Assembly (NCBI GenBank): GCA_963971575.1
Contig: OZ020615.1
Location: 65,357,379-65,421,378 of the forward strand
Length of the DNA stretch: 64,000 bases
Direction of reading: 5' to 3'
DNA from: Liopterus haemorrhoidalis
Lineage: Eukaryota; Arthropoda; Insecta; Coleoptera; Dytiscidae
The position numbers were made by a program, and so were the translations under genes. Each line of letters begins with the position of its first letter. The first letter of the stretch is position 1. The notes beneath the pieces are model-generated. The model made no database searches. It was given only the letters and a program-made list of their open reading frames with translations, and was not told the DNA's origin. This document shows, in pieces, positions 44,601-57,469 of the stretch.

Positions 44601-47600
44601 CTCTTGTTGCATATAACATAAAAAACAGTTTCGCATTTTTTTTTTTAATTTGAAGGCTTATAAAATCATAAATGTATGTAGCGCGCGAAAACCACGTGAC
44701 GTCATACCCTACTTAAGTGTACTGCGTACAGCCTACACAGTCTGTCGTGAACTTATTTGCTTGTATAACTTTTATCGATTGTGTAAAGTTAGTGATTTTA
44801 ATTAAAATAAAGTTTACTTCTATAAAAACAATTTATACATGTTTACAAAATTAAATTTTATATTTAACTAAATAACCTATATTGCAGTATTTCAATTATG
44901 CCTCTAACGTTTTGTAACTTCATGTAAACAATGTAGTAAAATTCTGACATCTAAATTACATAAATATTTACATTTAACAGAATTGCAGCGTTTATTGTTT
45001 ACATAAAGGTATAGAATACATAAATGGATATTATAAATCTGTTTTGACACCACGTATTTCTTCAGCACTGTAGCATTCATTATTTTTCATATATTCCATG
45101 AGAATAAAAGCATCAATGTTGGGTAAATTATCACTCTGAGCCCAAACAAAATCTTTATCTGCCATTTTAATAATAAATGCGTGAAAAATTGTTTAAAAAC
45201 AAATACAAAACTCTCGAACAATACAATACACACACGTAAAGTTTATGTTGTAGCCTAGGCTGTCTGCTGGGGTTTGACGTCATGCTCAGTCGTATTTACT
45301 CGGCAACCATTCGCACTGTGGTCGGCTTATTTCAAAATTACAATATTTTAATTAAAAAATTTGGCTGTAATATTAATTAAAATGTGATTTTTGTTTTGTT
45401 AGGTGACATAACTAACATTAACATATAAAAAAAAATGTAGTTTTAAGGAAATTTAAATTTTATGCGTATCTGCTATTCGAAATATTATTGTTTGAAGAAA
45501 AATTTCTGTGAATTTGTTAATAATATCGAAAATACAACAACAAATAAAAATCTTCTACGCATCTAGTATTCAGGCCTTCTCCGGGTCAACTTTTATAATC
45601 TATGAAACCCTGATGTGTGTGAAAATTGCAACTTTAGATGAATGTTTGTAAAGACCGTTTTACATTACACTTCGCAGTACACTTTCAAACTTCTAAAACT
45701 TTCTTCTGTAGTATAAGCGGCGTTGAATATCTCTAACACCGTCTGTTTTTCGTTACTTTTCAATGCCTGCTCAACCATTTGATGAGACAGTTAAAAGTCT
45801 GATAACAAACTTATAAATATAGTTGAATTATGCTAGTTTATATTTAATTATATGTGAGTAAGTTTTTATTGAGAAGAAGAGAGCTCAATCAAGATTTTGA
45901 TAGATAGGAGTGTTTACCTGTGTTTTGGAGTCGGGTCTCGCCCACCAGAACTCCCCGGAGCGGCGCAGGTCTGCGATCCTGTGGTTGAGCCTGTGCGCCA
46001 GCACCACCGTCAGCGGCATGCACTCCTCCGTCTCATCCGTAGCGTAGCCGAACATCAGACCCTGCAGGGGACACACACACACACGTCATTCCCCGCCACG
46101 TCAACCACGACCACCGCCACACATACACTACAAGCATGCACAAACACTACAAAATAATGTCCATATACTTCACTTCAATTAAAAATGCAGTGCCTAAGCC
46201 AGATACGACTTGTTCAACCTTCTATACTACATTGTTTGTGATACTGTTTTCAAACGCTTCTTTTACTAACTCTCTATTATAACTTTTAGAAATTATATCC
46301 CTTTAAACTAAATTTATATGGTGTAAATAATGTTGAGATGTACTATTGCTCTTGTTTATTAAAATTAGCGACCAATTCCTTTTATTTAATATAATTTTAT
46401 AAATTGATATACAGTCTGTTCCAAACGGTTAGGCGGAACTAAATGGGAATTTCGTTCTTTTAGGTTGTCACGAGAAGAGACCTTGCTTGGGTTATTTCAT
46501 TTTTCATGTTGGAATGTCAAAATTTAAAATTCCAACAATGAAACCATGGAAACGAATGCCGTATGTCAAAATTAAATTATTTTTTTTACATATATGACAA
46601 AAAAATAAATAAATGGGAAATTTGTATTAAGAATGACACGAAAATACAAAATATAAAGAAAATGACATTTTAAAATGATATTAACCTTAACCAAAAAATG
46701 TTTATTGTAAGTATGATTTACAAAGCTTAAACAAAACGGCCGAAAGGCACGATTTAAACGATGAAAGTAACTAGATTGCAAAATCTAGGTCCGCTTAACC
46801 GTTTGGAACAGACTGTATTTTATATTTTGGTTCACTCCCATAAACATTTTCTGAACCGAAATAAACCGATATTTTTTTTCGGTTCAGCTCCGGTTTTCGT
46901 TTCGACAAAAATAACGGTTTTTTTCGGTTTTCGGTTTAGTTCCGGTTCGAAGCCCTGATTTATATTGTTAGCAATATAATAATTGTAAAACATTTATTGC
47001 AATATTATACTTTAATATTTCAATGTTAATTCTTATTAACAATAAGTCATATCATTTGTAAAATCATTTGGTTTCATATATTTGAATGTATTTTACATAA
47101 TTATTTCCTTATCAAATAATTATGAGAATTGTAATCCGCTTATATGTTATGTCATGCTAATTAATGAAGGCTGGCCAGCTGGTTGGGACATTCTGTGCTC
47201 AGATATCGACTGTTCGGGTTAAAAGGCTGCTTGTTCTATGAAATTAGGATATTTTCAATAAATAGTGTTGAAAAGTGATTAATGTTTTATTTTTTTATAA
47301 CAATATCTTATAGTTCCTAACAATATACAGTGTCTGTAGTTTATATTTATAATCTTCCCCAGATATTTCATATTCGTTATTTCATATTAACCTTAACCAA
47401 AAAATATTTATTGTGAGTATGATTTACAAAGCTTAAACAAAACGGCTGAAAAGCACGATTTAAATGATGAAAGTAACTAGATTGCAAAATCTAGTTCCGC
47501 CTAAGCGTTTGAAACAGACTGTACATAGTTTTAATTCGAATTTGCCACAATACTGTGATGGCAGTATAATAATATATAAAAGATTCTTGGTTCGCAGCGC

Positions 47601-49942
47601 AAACTACTGCATTCTTATCTGAAATGGACTATAGTTAAAGGAATAAACTGAGAAATTAATAACAGTAAACATAAATAATCAGCATGCACAAATGAAGGGC
47701 GAGAATGAAATGTACAAAAATATCAAACAAATTGTTCCAAAGCTTTCTTTTATCACCAAGTAACAGAATGATAAGTGAGAAACGCGATTCCACAAAAATA
47801 AACGATTTAGTAAAATTATTAATATACCACTAGTGCAATTTCAGTACTCGATGAGTGATACAATTTTAAGTAATGTTGTTAAATTTTCGCCCTATTGCTT
47901 ATGAATGTTTGAAGAGAACAGGTTGGGTGCTAGGCTAGCCTGGAGATTACACTAATGTGACGGTGGGTGAGAGAGAATGAGAAAGAGTGAAAGTGAGTGA
48001 ATGAGAGAGAGAGAGAGAAATAGAGAAGCGAGAGAGAGCGTAGCGAACACAGATAGACGTTGGTTTGTATTGTAGTACCTGGTCGCCTGCGCCCACTTCC
48101 TCGTCCCTGCGGTTCTCATGCACGCCGGCCGCAATGTTGGGGGACTGCTGGTCCAGCGCCAACAGCACATTGCAGATCTTGTAGTCGAACCCTGCTCAAA
48201 CATACCACCGTCATGCACATTGCACGCCTACAAGCGAGCAACATGTTCAAGCAACGTCTCGTCTAGTCTCGTCCCGTCCCTGTCGGCAACGGCAGCGGTA
48301 GAGGCAACGCCAGCGCACGGCAATCGCCGCCACCTTGCCGCCCGCTGACTGCCACACCTTCATCTTATCACAACTTCAAATTACTAATGTTTGCACAGTT
48401 ATCAATAATTACATTCTCCAAGTCACTTTTTGCAGCAACGTTCCCACAATAATACCCCAACGATAAGAGTTATTCCACTTATGAACTGATATGGTATCGA
48501 GCTTTGAATCATACTGCAAATATTAACACCCAGAGTGCGAAACTTGTTTGATCCCGCTGCGTCTTGCGCACCGTTAACCAAGTTCTACTGCTACGAGTGT
48601 TAGTCAGAGAAATATCAGCGGGATCAGACAAGTTGCGCTGCACACAGTGTGTATTTACACAGTGTATGAATATTCCAAGAGAGGCAAGACAATAGCGTAA
48701 CCCCATGCTGCGGCTGTGTGTCACCCAAAGCATAAATGTTAGAAGATGCCCAGAGGATGTGTACAGAGTGTAGGTGGCGTAGAGTGTAGAGCTATACCTG
48801 ATCCCCAGCACCAATCTCTACTTCCTCCCTATCAGTGTGCACCCCGTCCGCAATGTTGGGCGACTGCTGCTCTAGCGCCACCAGGAGATTCAGTGTGCGC
48901 CAATCGAATCCTACGTACCAACGTATTCACACTCTTTCAAATGCACTTTATACAAATACCGCATACTTTTAGTCTCAATTCAAAAGAAATCCATCAAAAC
49001 ATGAGGTTCAACACAAAAACAAATATTTACAACAGAAACTATTACACGTTCAGTCTATTTCTTTTTATGTTATACCCCATCTTTAGCTTATCAGAAAAGT
49101 TACTGTTAAATTACATCAGAGAAGAAAATAGGAGGAAGAGAAGTCTAAATGGAAATAAAACGGTTACAAACACTTACCTTTGGAGGAATCATCGTAGCCT
49201 ATGTGTTTGACAGTGTCCCTGACAACAGCCTGATAATCCACCACTGCTTTCGATGTGATTTCACCACACAGCAAGATCATTCCAGTCTTAGTGACGGTTT
49301 CTGTACAAATAATCAAATATTAAGTACAAATATTTTTTAATATAAAAACAAACAGAAGTCGAGCGGCAGGCTAAAAATAATACATACCACAAGCTACTTT
49401 CGCATCTGGATCTTGCTTCAAATGTGCATCCAATATTGCGTCACTAATCTGATCGCACATCTTGTCTGGAAATACAAATTATTAAAGTCAACCGAAACAT
49501 AACCTAGCAGGCATTACAAACAAATCATATAAACAAACGTTACAACAAGGTTGCTTTACCTCCGTTCACTGTAAACAAGTTTATATGAAACACGTGGTGA
49601 ACCGCTTATGTCGCATGCCGCTTCCAAAAACCGCATTGCAAGATTTCGCATAATTACAAAAACAAAGATTCAGTTATTGTTTCAAAAGCATTTGTGACTT
49701 GTTACACAGAGATTTTCATTGAAAAATAAGCGTTTTTGTTTAGAGTGACGGAAGATCCAAAAAGCGTTTGCGCATTATTTATATGATCCTTGGAGCAAAC
49801 GGCCATTTTCTAACAAAAATGAATATAACTTACCTGGATGCCCCTCGCCCACAGATTCCGAGGTGAACAGGAAATTTGAGCCATCTTCCATATCATAAGA
49901 CATGTGGCCATTTGTATAACCGTTTGTAATTGTTTCTGGCAT
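41667..49942 (-). CDS. Sam-S: S-adenosylmethionine synthetase (methionine adenosyltransferase)
   Basis: Minus-strand exons: 49834-49942, 49388-49465, 49178-49300, then either 48798-48910 or 48079-48191, then 45918-46061, 44059-44277, 42511-42827 and 41667-41772. Either fourth exon gives 1209 nt, or 402 residues, against ~395 in animal MAT2A. The enzyme makes S-adenosylmethionine from methionine and ATP in the cytosol as a homotetramer or dimer. Signatures seen: [20 protein letters not shown] (ATP/methionine site), the [15 protein letters not shown] signature, GGAFSGKD (P-loop-like second signature), and a YGHFGRD C-terminal motif. Start chosen at ATG 49942; no in-frame ATG lies upstream. All splice phases agree. 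The two alternative exons cannot be joined in series without a frameshift. Introns host several MITEs. Confidence 0.96.
43329..43850. mobile_element. MITE with ~29-bp inverted repeats in a SAM synthetase intron
   Basis: The ends ATAGTCGGATTGCTGATAAG and its near-complement (CTATCAGCAATCCGACTAT) extend through the word AACAGTCAC. Interior AT-rich, no coding frame. Confidence 0.75.
44571..45473 (-). mobile_element. ~900-bp element with GGGGATA ends and short conserved ORF, copy 2
   Basis: Sister of 11499-12429, flanked by TA. The right end has decayed (TATCTGC for TATCCCC). The minus-strand frame 45031-45165 encodes 44 residues starting [20 protein letters not shown]. It differs from copy 1 by only a few residues over the shared part although the surrounding DNA has diverged. 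Confidence 0.7.
46412..46815. mobile_element. Palindromic MITE 'AGTCTGTTCCAAACGG', copy 2
   Basis: The ends CAGTCTGTTCCAAACGG and its complement are perfect, with TA on both sides. Opposite orientation to the copy at 6230. Confidence 0.8.
47383..47521. mobile_element. Right-half fragment of the 'AGTCTGTTCCAAACGG' MITE
   Basis: Matches 46680-46815 closely and stops at the same end; the left half is missing. Confidence 0.65.
48079..48191 (-). CDS. Sam-S: SAM synthetase alternative exon 4, downstream version
   Basis: 113 nt with the same phases. Encodes [20 protein letters not shown] then [17 protein letters not shown]. Differs from the upstream version at about 15 of 37 residues, mainly outside the QQSPNIA and GAGDQ motifs. 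It is closer to vertebrate MAT2A (FDYKTCNVL) at its start. Confidence 0.85.
48798..48910 (-). CDS. Sam-S: SAM synthetase alternative exon 4, upstream version
   Basis: 113 nt, entry phase 1 and exit phase 0. Encodes [20 protein letters not shown] then [17 protein letters not shown], matching the same segment of animal MAT. Its acceptor TACGTAG lacks a strong pyrimidine tract and its donor GTATAG is weak, which would suit regulated use. Confidence 0.85.
49297..49305 (-). promoter_or_regulatory. TACAG|AAAC 3' splice site matching the METTL16/METT-10 m6A motif
   Basis: On the transcript the acceptor of exon 3 reads UACAG|AAAC. In C. elegans SAM synthetase genes, methylation of the splice-site A in this motif blocks U2AF and reduces splicing when SAM is plentiful. 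The match here is exact and in the same gene family; its use in this animal is inferred. Confidence 0.5.
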
Positions 49943-50030
49943 TCTGAACTGTTGCAACGAGCACTGACAATACCAGCACTCACACTTCTAAAAACTGTGG
50001 AAAAGAGACCTGGTGTGCACGGAGCCCCTC

Positions 50031-50057
50031 TACTTATAACCTTTGTTGTGTCACGTG
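50031..50057 (-). promoter_or_regulatory. Putative SAM synthetase core promoter: TATA-like box and E-box
   Basis: On the minus strand, CACGTG (50052-50057) is followed by TTATAAGTA (around 50031-50039), about 90 nt before the ATG. An arthropod initiator-like TCAGTG lies near 49962-49967. Spacing is compatible with a short 5' UTR. Confidence 0.4.
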
Positions 50058-50159
50058 ATGCGGCGTCCCACTCTCAACTGTTGCCCGCTAAATCTAAAAT
50101 GCGACAGAACACTGTGGACGCCTGTTCATTAGCACTGTAAAGGATACTAGATACTACAA

Positions 50160-52894
50160 GTATATTTAGAATATTTTCAACAGTAACGACAACTAAAGAA
50201 CTTGTAACTATCATGTTACTTGAAGGCTATCATTTTATTACATATAGAAGTTTAATAATATTCATTCTATTTTATCACAAATGACTATTATTACAAAATA
50301 TGTATATATTTTAATTACCTATTGAGCTGCGAATAGAAGGGCAAACAATGAACAGAACTGGTCACTAAACGTAACTTACACCAACACTTCCAATTACTGA
50401 ATGAAGTTTAAGAAACGACTTCTCCAGTTATCATTGACTTCTTATCACAAGAAGAGTTGCGCATTAAACATAGGCGCATATATTACAGAATTTATTAGGA
50501 GTACAATATTATTTATTAATGCAAATTCGGTTCTCTCTTATCGCACTAATGTTTTTCAAATGGACCCTTGGAGTTATTTTTAATTTTACTGATAAAAATC
50601 CGTGTATAAAAACCGGGCATTAATAAAATGTACAAAACGATATAGTGCTCTGAAATATTTTTTCGACCTTACCTAAAACAATCTTCAGGGCTTGGACAAA
50701 TTCACTACTCCTAAAACAAACTGCTCCGCATAAATCACCAAATCTTTAACATTCTCTTAAAGAATCTTAAAGATATATCAACTAAATATATTTTTTACCG
50801 TCAGGCACACAGAGGGTGGTGTAACTATTCGGGACTTAAATATGGCTGTTTGAAAACTGCGATTTATTTAGTGATTAATTACTTATTTTATAAATCCAGC
50901 AAAAATATTGAAGCTTGAAGACGGTGTAAAGACTTTGTGTAGTATCACAGTCAAACATGTTTGTAAGTTTTGAAGGAAATAGTCAAAGAATTTGCATACA
51001 ATTTTTAGCAGTAAGGTAGCAACAAGTAATCGGTTTGTTTAATAACAAAGATATCGTTTTTACTTTTATGTAATATTGATATGTGGTAACAAAGCATCAT
51101 ATAAATATTCAAATTTGTTGGTTTTTCTGAGTATTTTTATATCAAGTTCGACTGAATGCTTTATATAATTGATAAGGATGGATAAATTATTAACTATTTT
51201 AATTTATTCTTATAGAATAATACCATTTTCCAAGTAAATTCCTAACTTCAATGAAACAAATAATATGACGCAACTGTTCATATAATTTGTTTATAATAAT
51301 TTTATCAAGCAAGTGATGAAGCATTTTTAATAAATAATAAAATTTGCTGTTTCACCATACAACTATATTTTTTTATCAAATAACAAAATATTTTAAATAT
51401 TATTTAATTTGGCTTAAGTTACGGGAAATATAAAATAAAATATAAGATTCTGTACATGTTTCGGTTACTTAATGTTTTACCAACGATTTGCCAAAAGTGT
51501 TTCATGTGTAAAATTGGGAATTAGAACTAAAAAAAAAAAACAAATAAATATATGAAATAAACTAAATGGACTTAGAATAAATACAATTTTGTGTTTTACA
51601 GCGAATTTTAGCTTACATTTAGTTTTAAGACCTTTAGGCAATTGGACGTCAAAGCGATATAGGTATGTATAAGACAACTATGTGGCCCGAGACCTGTTAC
51701 AAACTTTTAAATTGGCCCGAAGCTTCCAAAAAAACTGAGCAGACTTGATCTACGCGTACGATTTTTTAATTCTAAAAATTCGCCGAAATAATTTTGAAGA
51801 AATTTACAATATAATTTGGAACAATGCTGTGACCTTGTTATGTTAACTGGAGTTAGCCTTGCAGATAAAACAATTTCAAAGAAAAAATGTTGGAATTCAG
51901 TGACCTGAAGTAACTGATCTCTGGATATCGAGATGTAAAAATACATTGTATTCGCAAAAAATCCAGTAAACAGCCTTCATTATTATGGTAAATAGTTGAT
52001 TTGCAGATTTGAGTTATTGTGTCTCTATGAACACACTGTCAAATTATTGGTTTCGTTATCTCTCCATTTGACGTCATTTGCATATCGACAGAGTAGGAAT
52101 GAAAGAAATCCGTGAAAATATCCGTGTACGGGCCTGAGTTTCGTTCGTTCTGACATCACATTTTGTTGTTTATTTTCGCAAGAGAGCTGAAGTTGTATAG
52201 TAACAGATAGCAATTAAATAATAATAATCATTTGAGAAATACTTATGAAAAATGTTATCACTGTGGAAGATTAGGCAATAGGGACAGCAATATATGCAAA
52301 TCTAGCCTTGACTTATACAACCTTGCTACCAGATTGATATTGCGGGATATTCTAGATTAATTTTTATACTTTTTACTCGCTTTTTGACAATTTAAAAACA
52401 GCCGATAATTCTTTAACTAATTATCGGGTAGATCAAGCCAATGGGGATTTATATAAATGCCGCCGCATTTTACATTAATAAGTAATAGCATGCTTTCCCT
52501 CTGCTGATTACATGTGGAATATATAATTTAGTACTTTAAATAGCTCTTAAGACCATTAAAAACCTCAGGAGTTTAAAAATTGCAACCGCAGTTCACTATC
52601 TCTTTTAGGTTTTGAGATATGATATCTACCGAGTGGCCAAAATCGTTGTTATTTCTTCAAATTTGCTCAGTAAAAATTTGCACCATATTGTGTTTATAGC
52701 TTAAGTTTGGGCTGGGGATTTTTTAAATTAATTTTCAAAATGTCCTAAATTGTAAAATGTTATTAATTGAAACCCTAATAAAGTTATAAGTAAATAAAAA
52801 AGATACATTTATTGTATTGTGAGTAGCTGCGAGGCAGGCAGCATGGTGGAAGCATCGAGCTGCTTCCTCGCCTACTCTAAAATCATATACTTAT
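50160..52894. other. AT-rich intergenic sequence
   Basis: No gene, paired repeat or known element seen upstream of SAM synthetase apart from its promoter. Confidence 0.45.
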
Positions 52895-53410
52895 TTAACC
52901 CTTTACCGCATAGTGTGCCATATATGGCACATTCCGATTTTTATTTTTTATTTTACTTTTAAAACTGAATTAGAACGTTACTTCATGAATGTTCATATAT
53001 GCCACATACACAGCAATGGATCCTGCAGTATCAGTACTCGTAATGGGCTGCAATAGATTTGAGGATATCAAGCGCAATTTGCACTTCAACGAATTTATTG
53101 AGAAATGACAATTAGAAGATACGACCTTTTCTCTCAAAAATTCGAGGGCAACTGCTTTTAATCCCTAACACTTAGCAATTGACGAGCAAATAGTACGGAA
53201 TCATTTTCTTTTGTAACATAATGTAGAATCATAATGTTCCATTTATGGCACAAACCCTAAATTATTATTTTAACTATTATTTTTTCATAAAAATAATAAT
53301 TAATATTTTAAATATATTTTTTTAATTAATTTTTTTATGAATAAGAACCAATTCCTAATGCTCATGAATTATTTCAGTCAAAAATAAAAATTCATGCAGT
53401 AAAGGGTTAA
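52895..53410 (+). mobile_element. piggyBac-type non-autonomous element with transposase remnant
   Basis: TTAA at both ends (52895-52898 and 53407-53410), with inverted repeats CCCTTTACCGCAT and ATGCAGTAAAGGG. Inside (about 53018-53215) broken frames read VMGCNRFEDIKRNLHFNEF and LAIDEQIVRNHF, which match the piggyBac transposase core. Sub-terminal words 'gccatatatggca' are typical of the family. Inactive. Confidence 0.85.
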
Positions 53411-54343
53411 TAAACACTGAGCAACTGATAATAAAAATTACTTTTTTTATTAATAAAAAATAAATTGTAATAAAAATTATGAATATACCACCCTTAACCT
53501 CGTATTATTTTACGTTTTTTTTTTTTTTTTTTAATAGGAATAGTCGAAATGTATCACTGGCTACCTCAAAGAGCGAACTTACCTTCTCTGCCTTAAGCGC
53601 ACCTAGACAATGCTCCCATTGTATTATTCAGTTATTTATTGTATTACTAAGCGTTTTTAAAATTTTTAAAACACTTTGCAAAAATTTCAAAATGGAAGGC
53701 AGTTTTAAGTTTGTCGGGTGTTGGATGATATGTAGGGGCCCCTCTGTACGTTAGTGCAAGTTATCTAAACTAAATATTTGTAAATGGTCAAATAGAAACA
53801 AAAACATGTTTGTTGTCGGGCCGTGCGAGCGTTATGAAACAAATCTCCACAAACTTACATACATATGCACGTACGGGCACGACAAATGATGCAATGGTGT
53901 TTACTAGTGAGTGAGCTCTTCCTCGAACGGGAAAGATGACCTTCCGGGTAAACAGTCAGTCAGTCGGCAACATGAATGTTATTAATGTTTTATTGTGTTC
54001 CATTTGGCTATGTCGTACATGAACATTCGCTAGTTTAATAACAGTATAAATATATCTACAATAAATGCTCAAACATAACTACAGCGGGCCGTGGATCGCC
54101 TCTATATCATCAGCGTCCAGGGCCCTCCTCCTCCTCCTCACTGATTACATGTTAATATTGTTTCCGAAAAGGCACACCAATTTCAAAGTCTTTCTATTCG
54201 GGGACCTCCTGGGGCAGCGGCTACAAACCACCATGGAAAAACTCCACACAAACAACTACATAACAAATACTCCGAAACAATTACAAATAGGAAATTTTTT
54301 CATTTATGATAAACAATAGTAGGTACTTTTTGCATTCATCGTT

Positions 54344-54902
54344 TAGACCGGGAGCTCATGACATTTTTGGTCTCCGATTTCATACAGCATGCCTTTTGTA
54401 GGAGAGAATATTTACCCTGTGACAACAAAAAAGGGATGGTACTAAACCCCTGCACGTTTTTCGGTCATAGGGAAAATTGCATTTCTACTTGCACAAAATC
54501 TTTGTGTTTTTCTCTGATTTAATATTGCTTGCCCTTTTGTCAAAAGAAAGTTATAACAAATTTAAAGTCTTTTAATTATAGGCATGCTGTATGAAAACGC
54601 GGAAAATCATATTTTTTTATTACAAGATCACATGACCGTTTGAGCACCCTCCGAATCGCATGCATATATTTAAAAGACTTTAAATTTGTTATAACTTTCT
54701 TTTGACAAAAGGGCAAGCAATATTAAATCAGAGAAAAGCACAAAAATTTTGTGCAAGTGGAAATGCAATTTTCCCTCTGACCGGAAAGCGTGCAGGTGTT
54801 TAGTACCATCCATTTTTTGTTGTCACAGGGTAAATATTCTCTCCTCCAAAAGGCATGCTGTATGAAATCGGAGACCAAAAACTGTCATGAGCTCCCGGTC
54901 TA
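54344..54902. mobile_element. Palindromic foldback MITE 'TAGACCGGGAGCTCATGAC', copy 3
   Basis: Same palindrome as at 4258 and 10575, with an ~11-bp deletion near the centre ('gagcaccctccg' in place of the longer version). Confidence 0.85.
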
Positions 54903-57352
54903 GTTCTCATGTGAGCCAGATAATAATCAGACACACTGTTTTCGGTAATTTTCGCGTGTAGCTACTCTCTGCGATTATAAGCGAATCTAATGGGAAAACA
55001 GGGATCGCGGTTGTTTTGTTTTTGTGTGAAATAAGCGGCTGCCCCGGTGGTCTTTAAATATTCCTAAAAATGTGTTACATCGATTATATTGACATTGTTA
55101 TCTAATTGTTATCGAAAAATGGAAGCTTAGATTGGCAGACCATCGTCAGGTCTGAACGGTAAATATCAGCCCGAGCTGATGTCAGGAGTCAGGGCGCAAA
55201 CACACACTCGATATGAGTGTGTACGCTCCTCAACAGACTCCACATCTCGCCCCTCTTATTATTATTATATTTTATCCATCGATCGACTGGTCGATATGGA
55301 CACATACCTTCGAGTGACTAGAAGTGTCAATGCACCTAGCAACTGGCAACTGGCAAGTGAAAACTGGCAACTACCGTCCAGCTCCTTGCACCACACTGTG
55401 CCTGGCGTAACCCGCACACCCTATAAATAACTAACATCGAGGGTTATACAACAAAAACGATAATTACATTCAGTCATGGCCTGATAATAAAAACAATATT
55501 CATATCTCATCACACTCATAAATTATATTTATGAACAGTTTTTATCAGTACAGTAAGACCCCGAATTACGCTTAGGACACACTTTCAAATTAAAACGCTT
55601 AACGAAATAATAAAACGGGGCTAGATATTTTAACATTATGGATAATACAGTGGGCGTCTCTACAAGCAATGAAATGGCAATGTCATGGCCATGAACAGAA
55701 AGCATTTATATAAATAAGTCCTCATTTGGTTCGGATCTGTAACTTTTCAGATTTTCAACTTTTGGAGTCGAGGTTGCGGGAATATTGGATCAATTCTGCG
55801 CAATCCGTAACGTCTAATCTATAGGCGTGTCGGGTACCTGTAGGCAATTGTTTCATTTTGCCCGCACCCGTAAAGTTACAGGTAAATAACACGTGTGCGC
55901 ACAGAAACAACCAATTTCCTATAGGGGAAAAATTTTAAGATCGTAGCGCCACGCGGATTTTTTTGAAACCATTCTAAATCAGATACCACTTGACATTTAC
56001 TAGTAAATAATAGCGAAAAGTGTATCAAAAAACGACAAAAAATAAATAATTGTTTGGGATTTTCTGATTTTGTGAAGTGACAACACTTGTAAACATCTAA
56101 AATACTACATTTTGTGATCTGGTTTTAAGTTATGGCGATTTTCCATTGTCGATTATTTTAACTATATTGGGGGAAATAATAATTCCCGTGTTGTTTACCA
56201 AGGGGTAGAAATCTACAATGCTGGGCATATAATATTGTGTGGAGTCACTGAAAAAAACAGAGAGTTCATAAAGATTTATGCGTTATGCCTAGAGACTTGT
56301 GCATTACAAACCCACACACAATAACAGGAATTTTCAAGATATGCGATAATAAATACAAAATTGAAAATATTTTTTGTAGTCACTATCATTAAAATGTAAT
56401 GAGCAAACTTTGATATAAGGGCTCACTTTTTTCCAATTTTTAAATTGTTTATCTAAACATCGCGTCGATTGCTAACCTCTTGCTTTCCCAACTTTGTTTC
56501 GAACCGTACGGTGTCTGATATTAGTGGAAACAAATGAAACGATATTTCCGGGTTTCTTCTTTTCAATGAATTGCACATAGGCACACAACAATATGTATTA
56601 TACATTTTTCAATGATTATAATAAAACTTTAAAAATAAACTTCATACAAAACCAATACACAAAACGAAATGTTATCTGATGTACACAAGTTCATGAAACG
56701 CTCACCAGATGGTAGGGTGCTTAGCTGCAATTCCCTATAGGTACCCGCACGCATATAGATTGTTTACAGAACGCATAACGGGTTGCACAGAACTAACCCA
56801 TAATACTAGGTTATTGTTTTTTCTTTTTTCTATGACGGTGTTCTACGTTATAGTTTTAAGGCCCCGCTTATAAGAGTCTCTTTGAATTGGTCCTTAACAC
56901 TTATTTTTAAATATCGTATATTTATATTTGTAAAAAATTGTTCAATGAAATCCTTAGCACAAAATAATATTCTTAAATGGAAATTTTGGGATTGAATTAA
57001 TAATAGTGGTCGGATTATTCCGATTTGTGGGAAGAGCAGACAAAAGCAGGTGATTGTCCTGCTACTGGTAGTTGAGGAGGAAAGCGTTAACCGGAGTCTT
57101 ACTGCATGGATACAGTCCAGTCCTCCCGACTGTTGACATGCGTGACTTACTGCCCTACATACATAGATAACTAGGATACAATCGTAACATGGTCGAGTGT
57201 ACTGCCTCGGGTAACTGTCAGGTCTAACAACATACATACTAATGAATAAGTAGGTATTTATTTTAACAAATATATACAATGCAACAACAATAAACAAATC
57301 TATAAGTTAATATACGTGGAAGTCCAAATGGTCAGTCGCAAATCGTCTCAGG
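54903..57352. other. Intergenic sequence, nothing recognised
   Basis: Moderately AT-rich, no coding frame with protein-like composition, and no inverted-repeat element found. Confidence 0.4.
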
Positions 57353-57469
57353 CAGGGCCGTCCTTATAGGTGGGGGGGGGGGGGCACTCCACTCCCGGCA
57401 TTTCCTACAGGGCCTCGCCTCGCATAACATCGCCCCTTACGCCTTTCAACATACACATATACGGCCCTG
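57353..57469. mobile_element. Short hAT-like MITE
   Basis: Ends CAGGGCCG and CGGCCCTG with a G-run of ~14 inside. Too decayed to define the target duplication. Confidence 0.5.

Noticed and set aside
53479..53754. A 91-codon frame after the piggyBac element
   Set aside because: It begins in an AT/T-run, contains no recognisable domain and has no splice or regulatory context; chance opening is likely.
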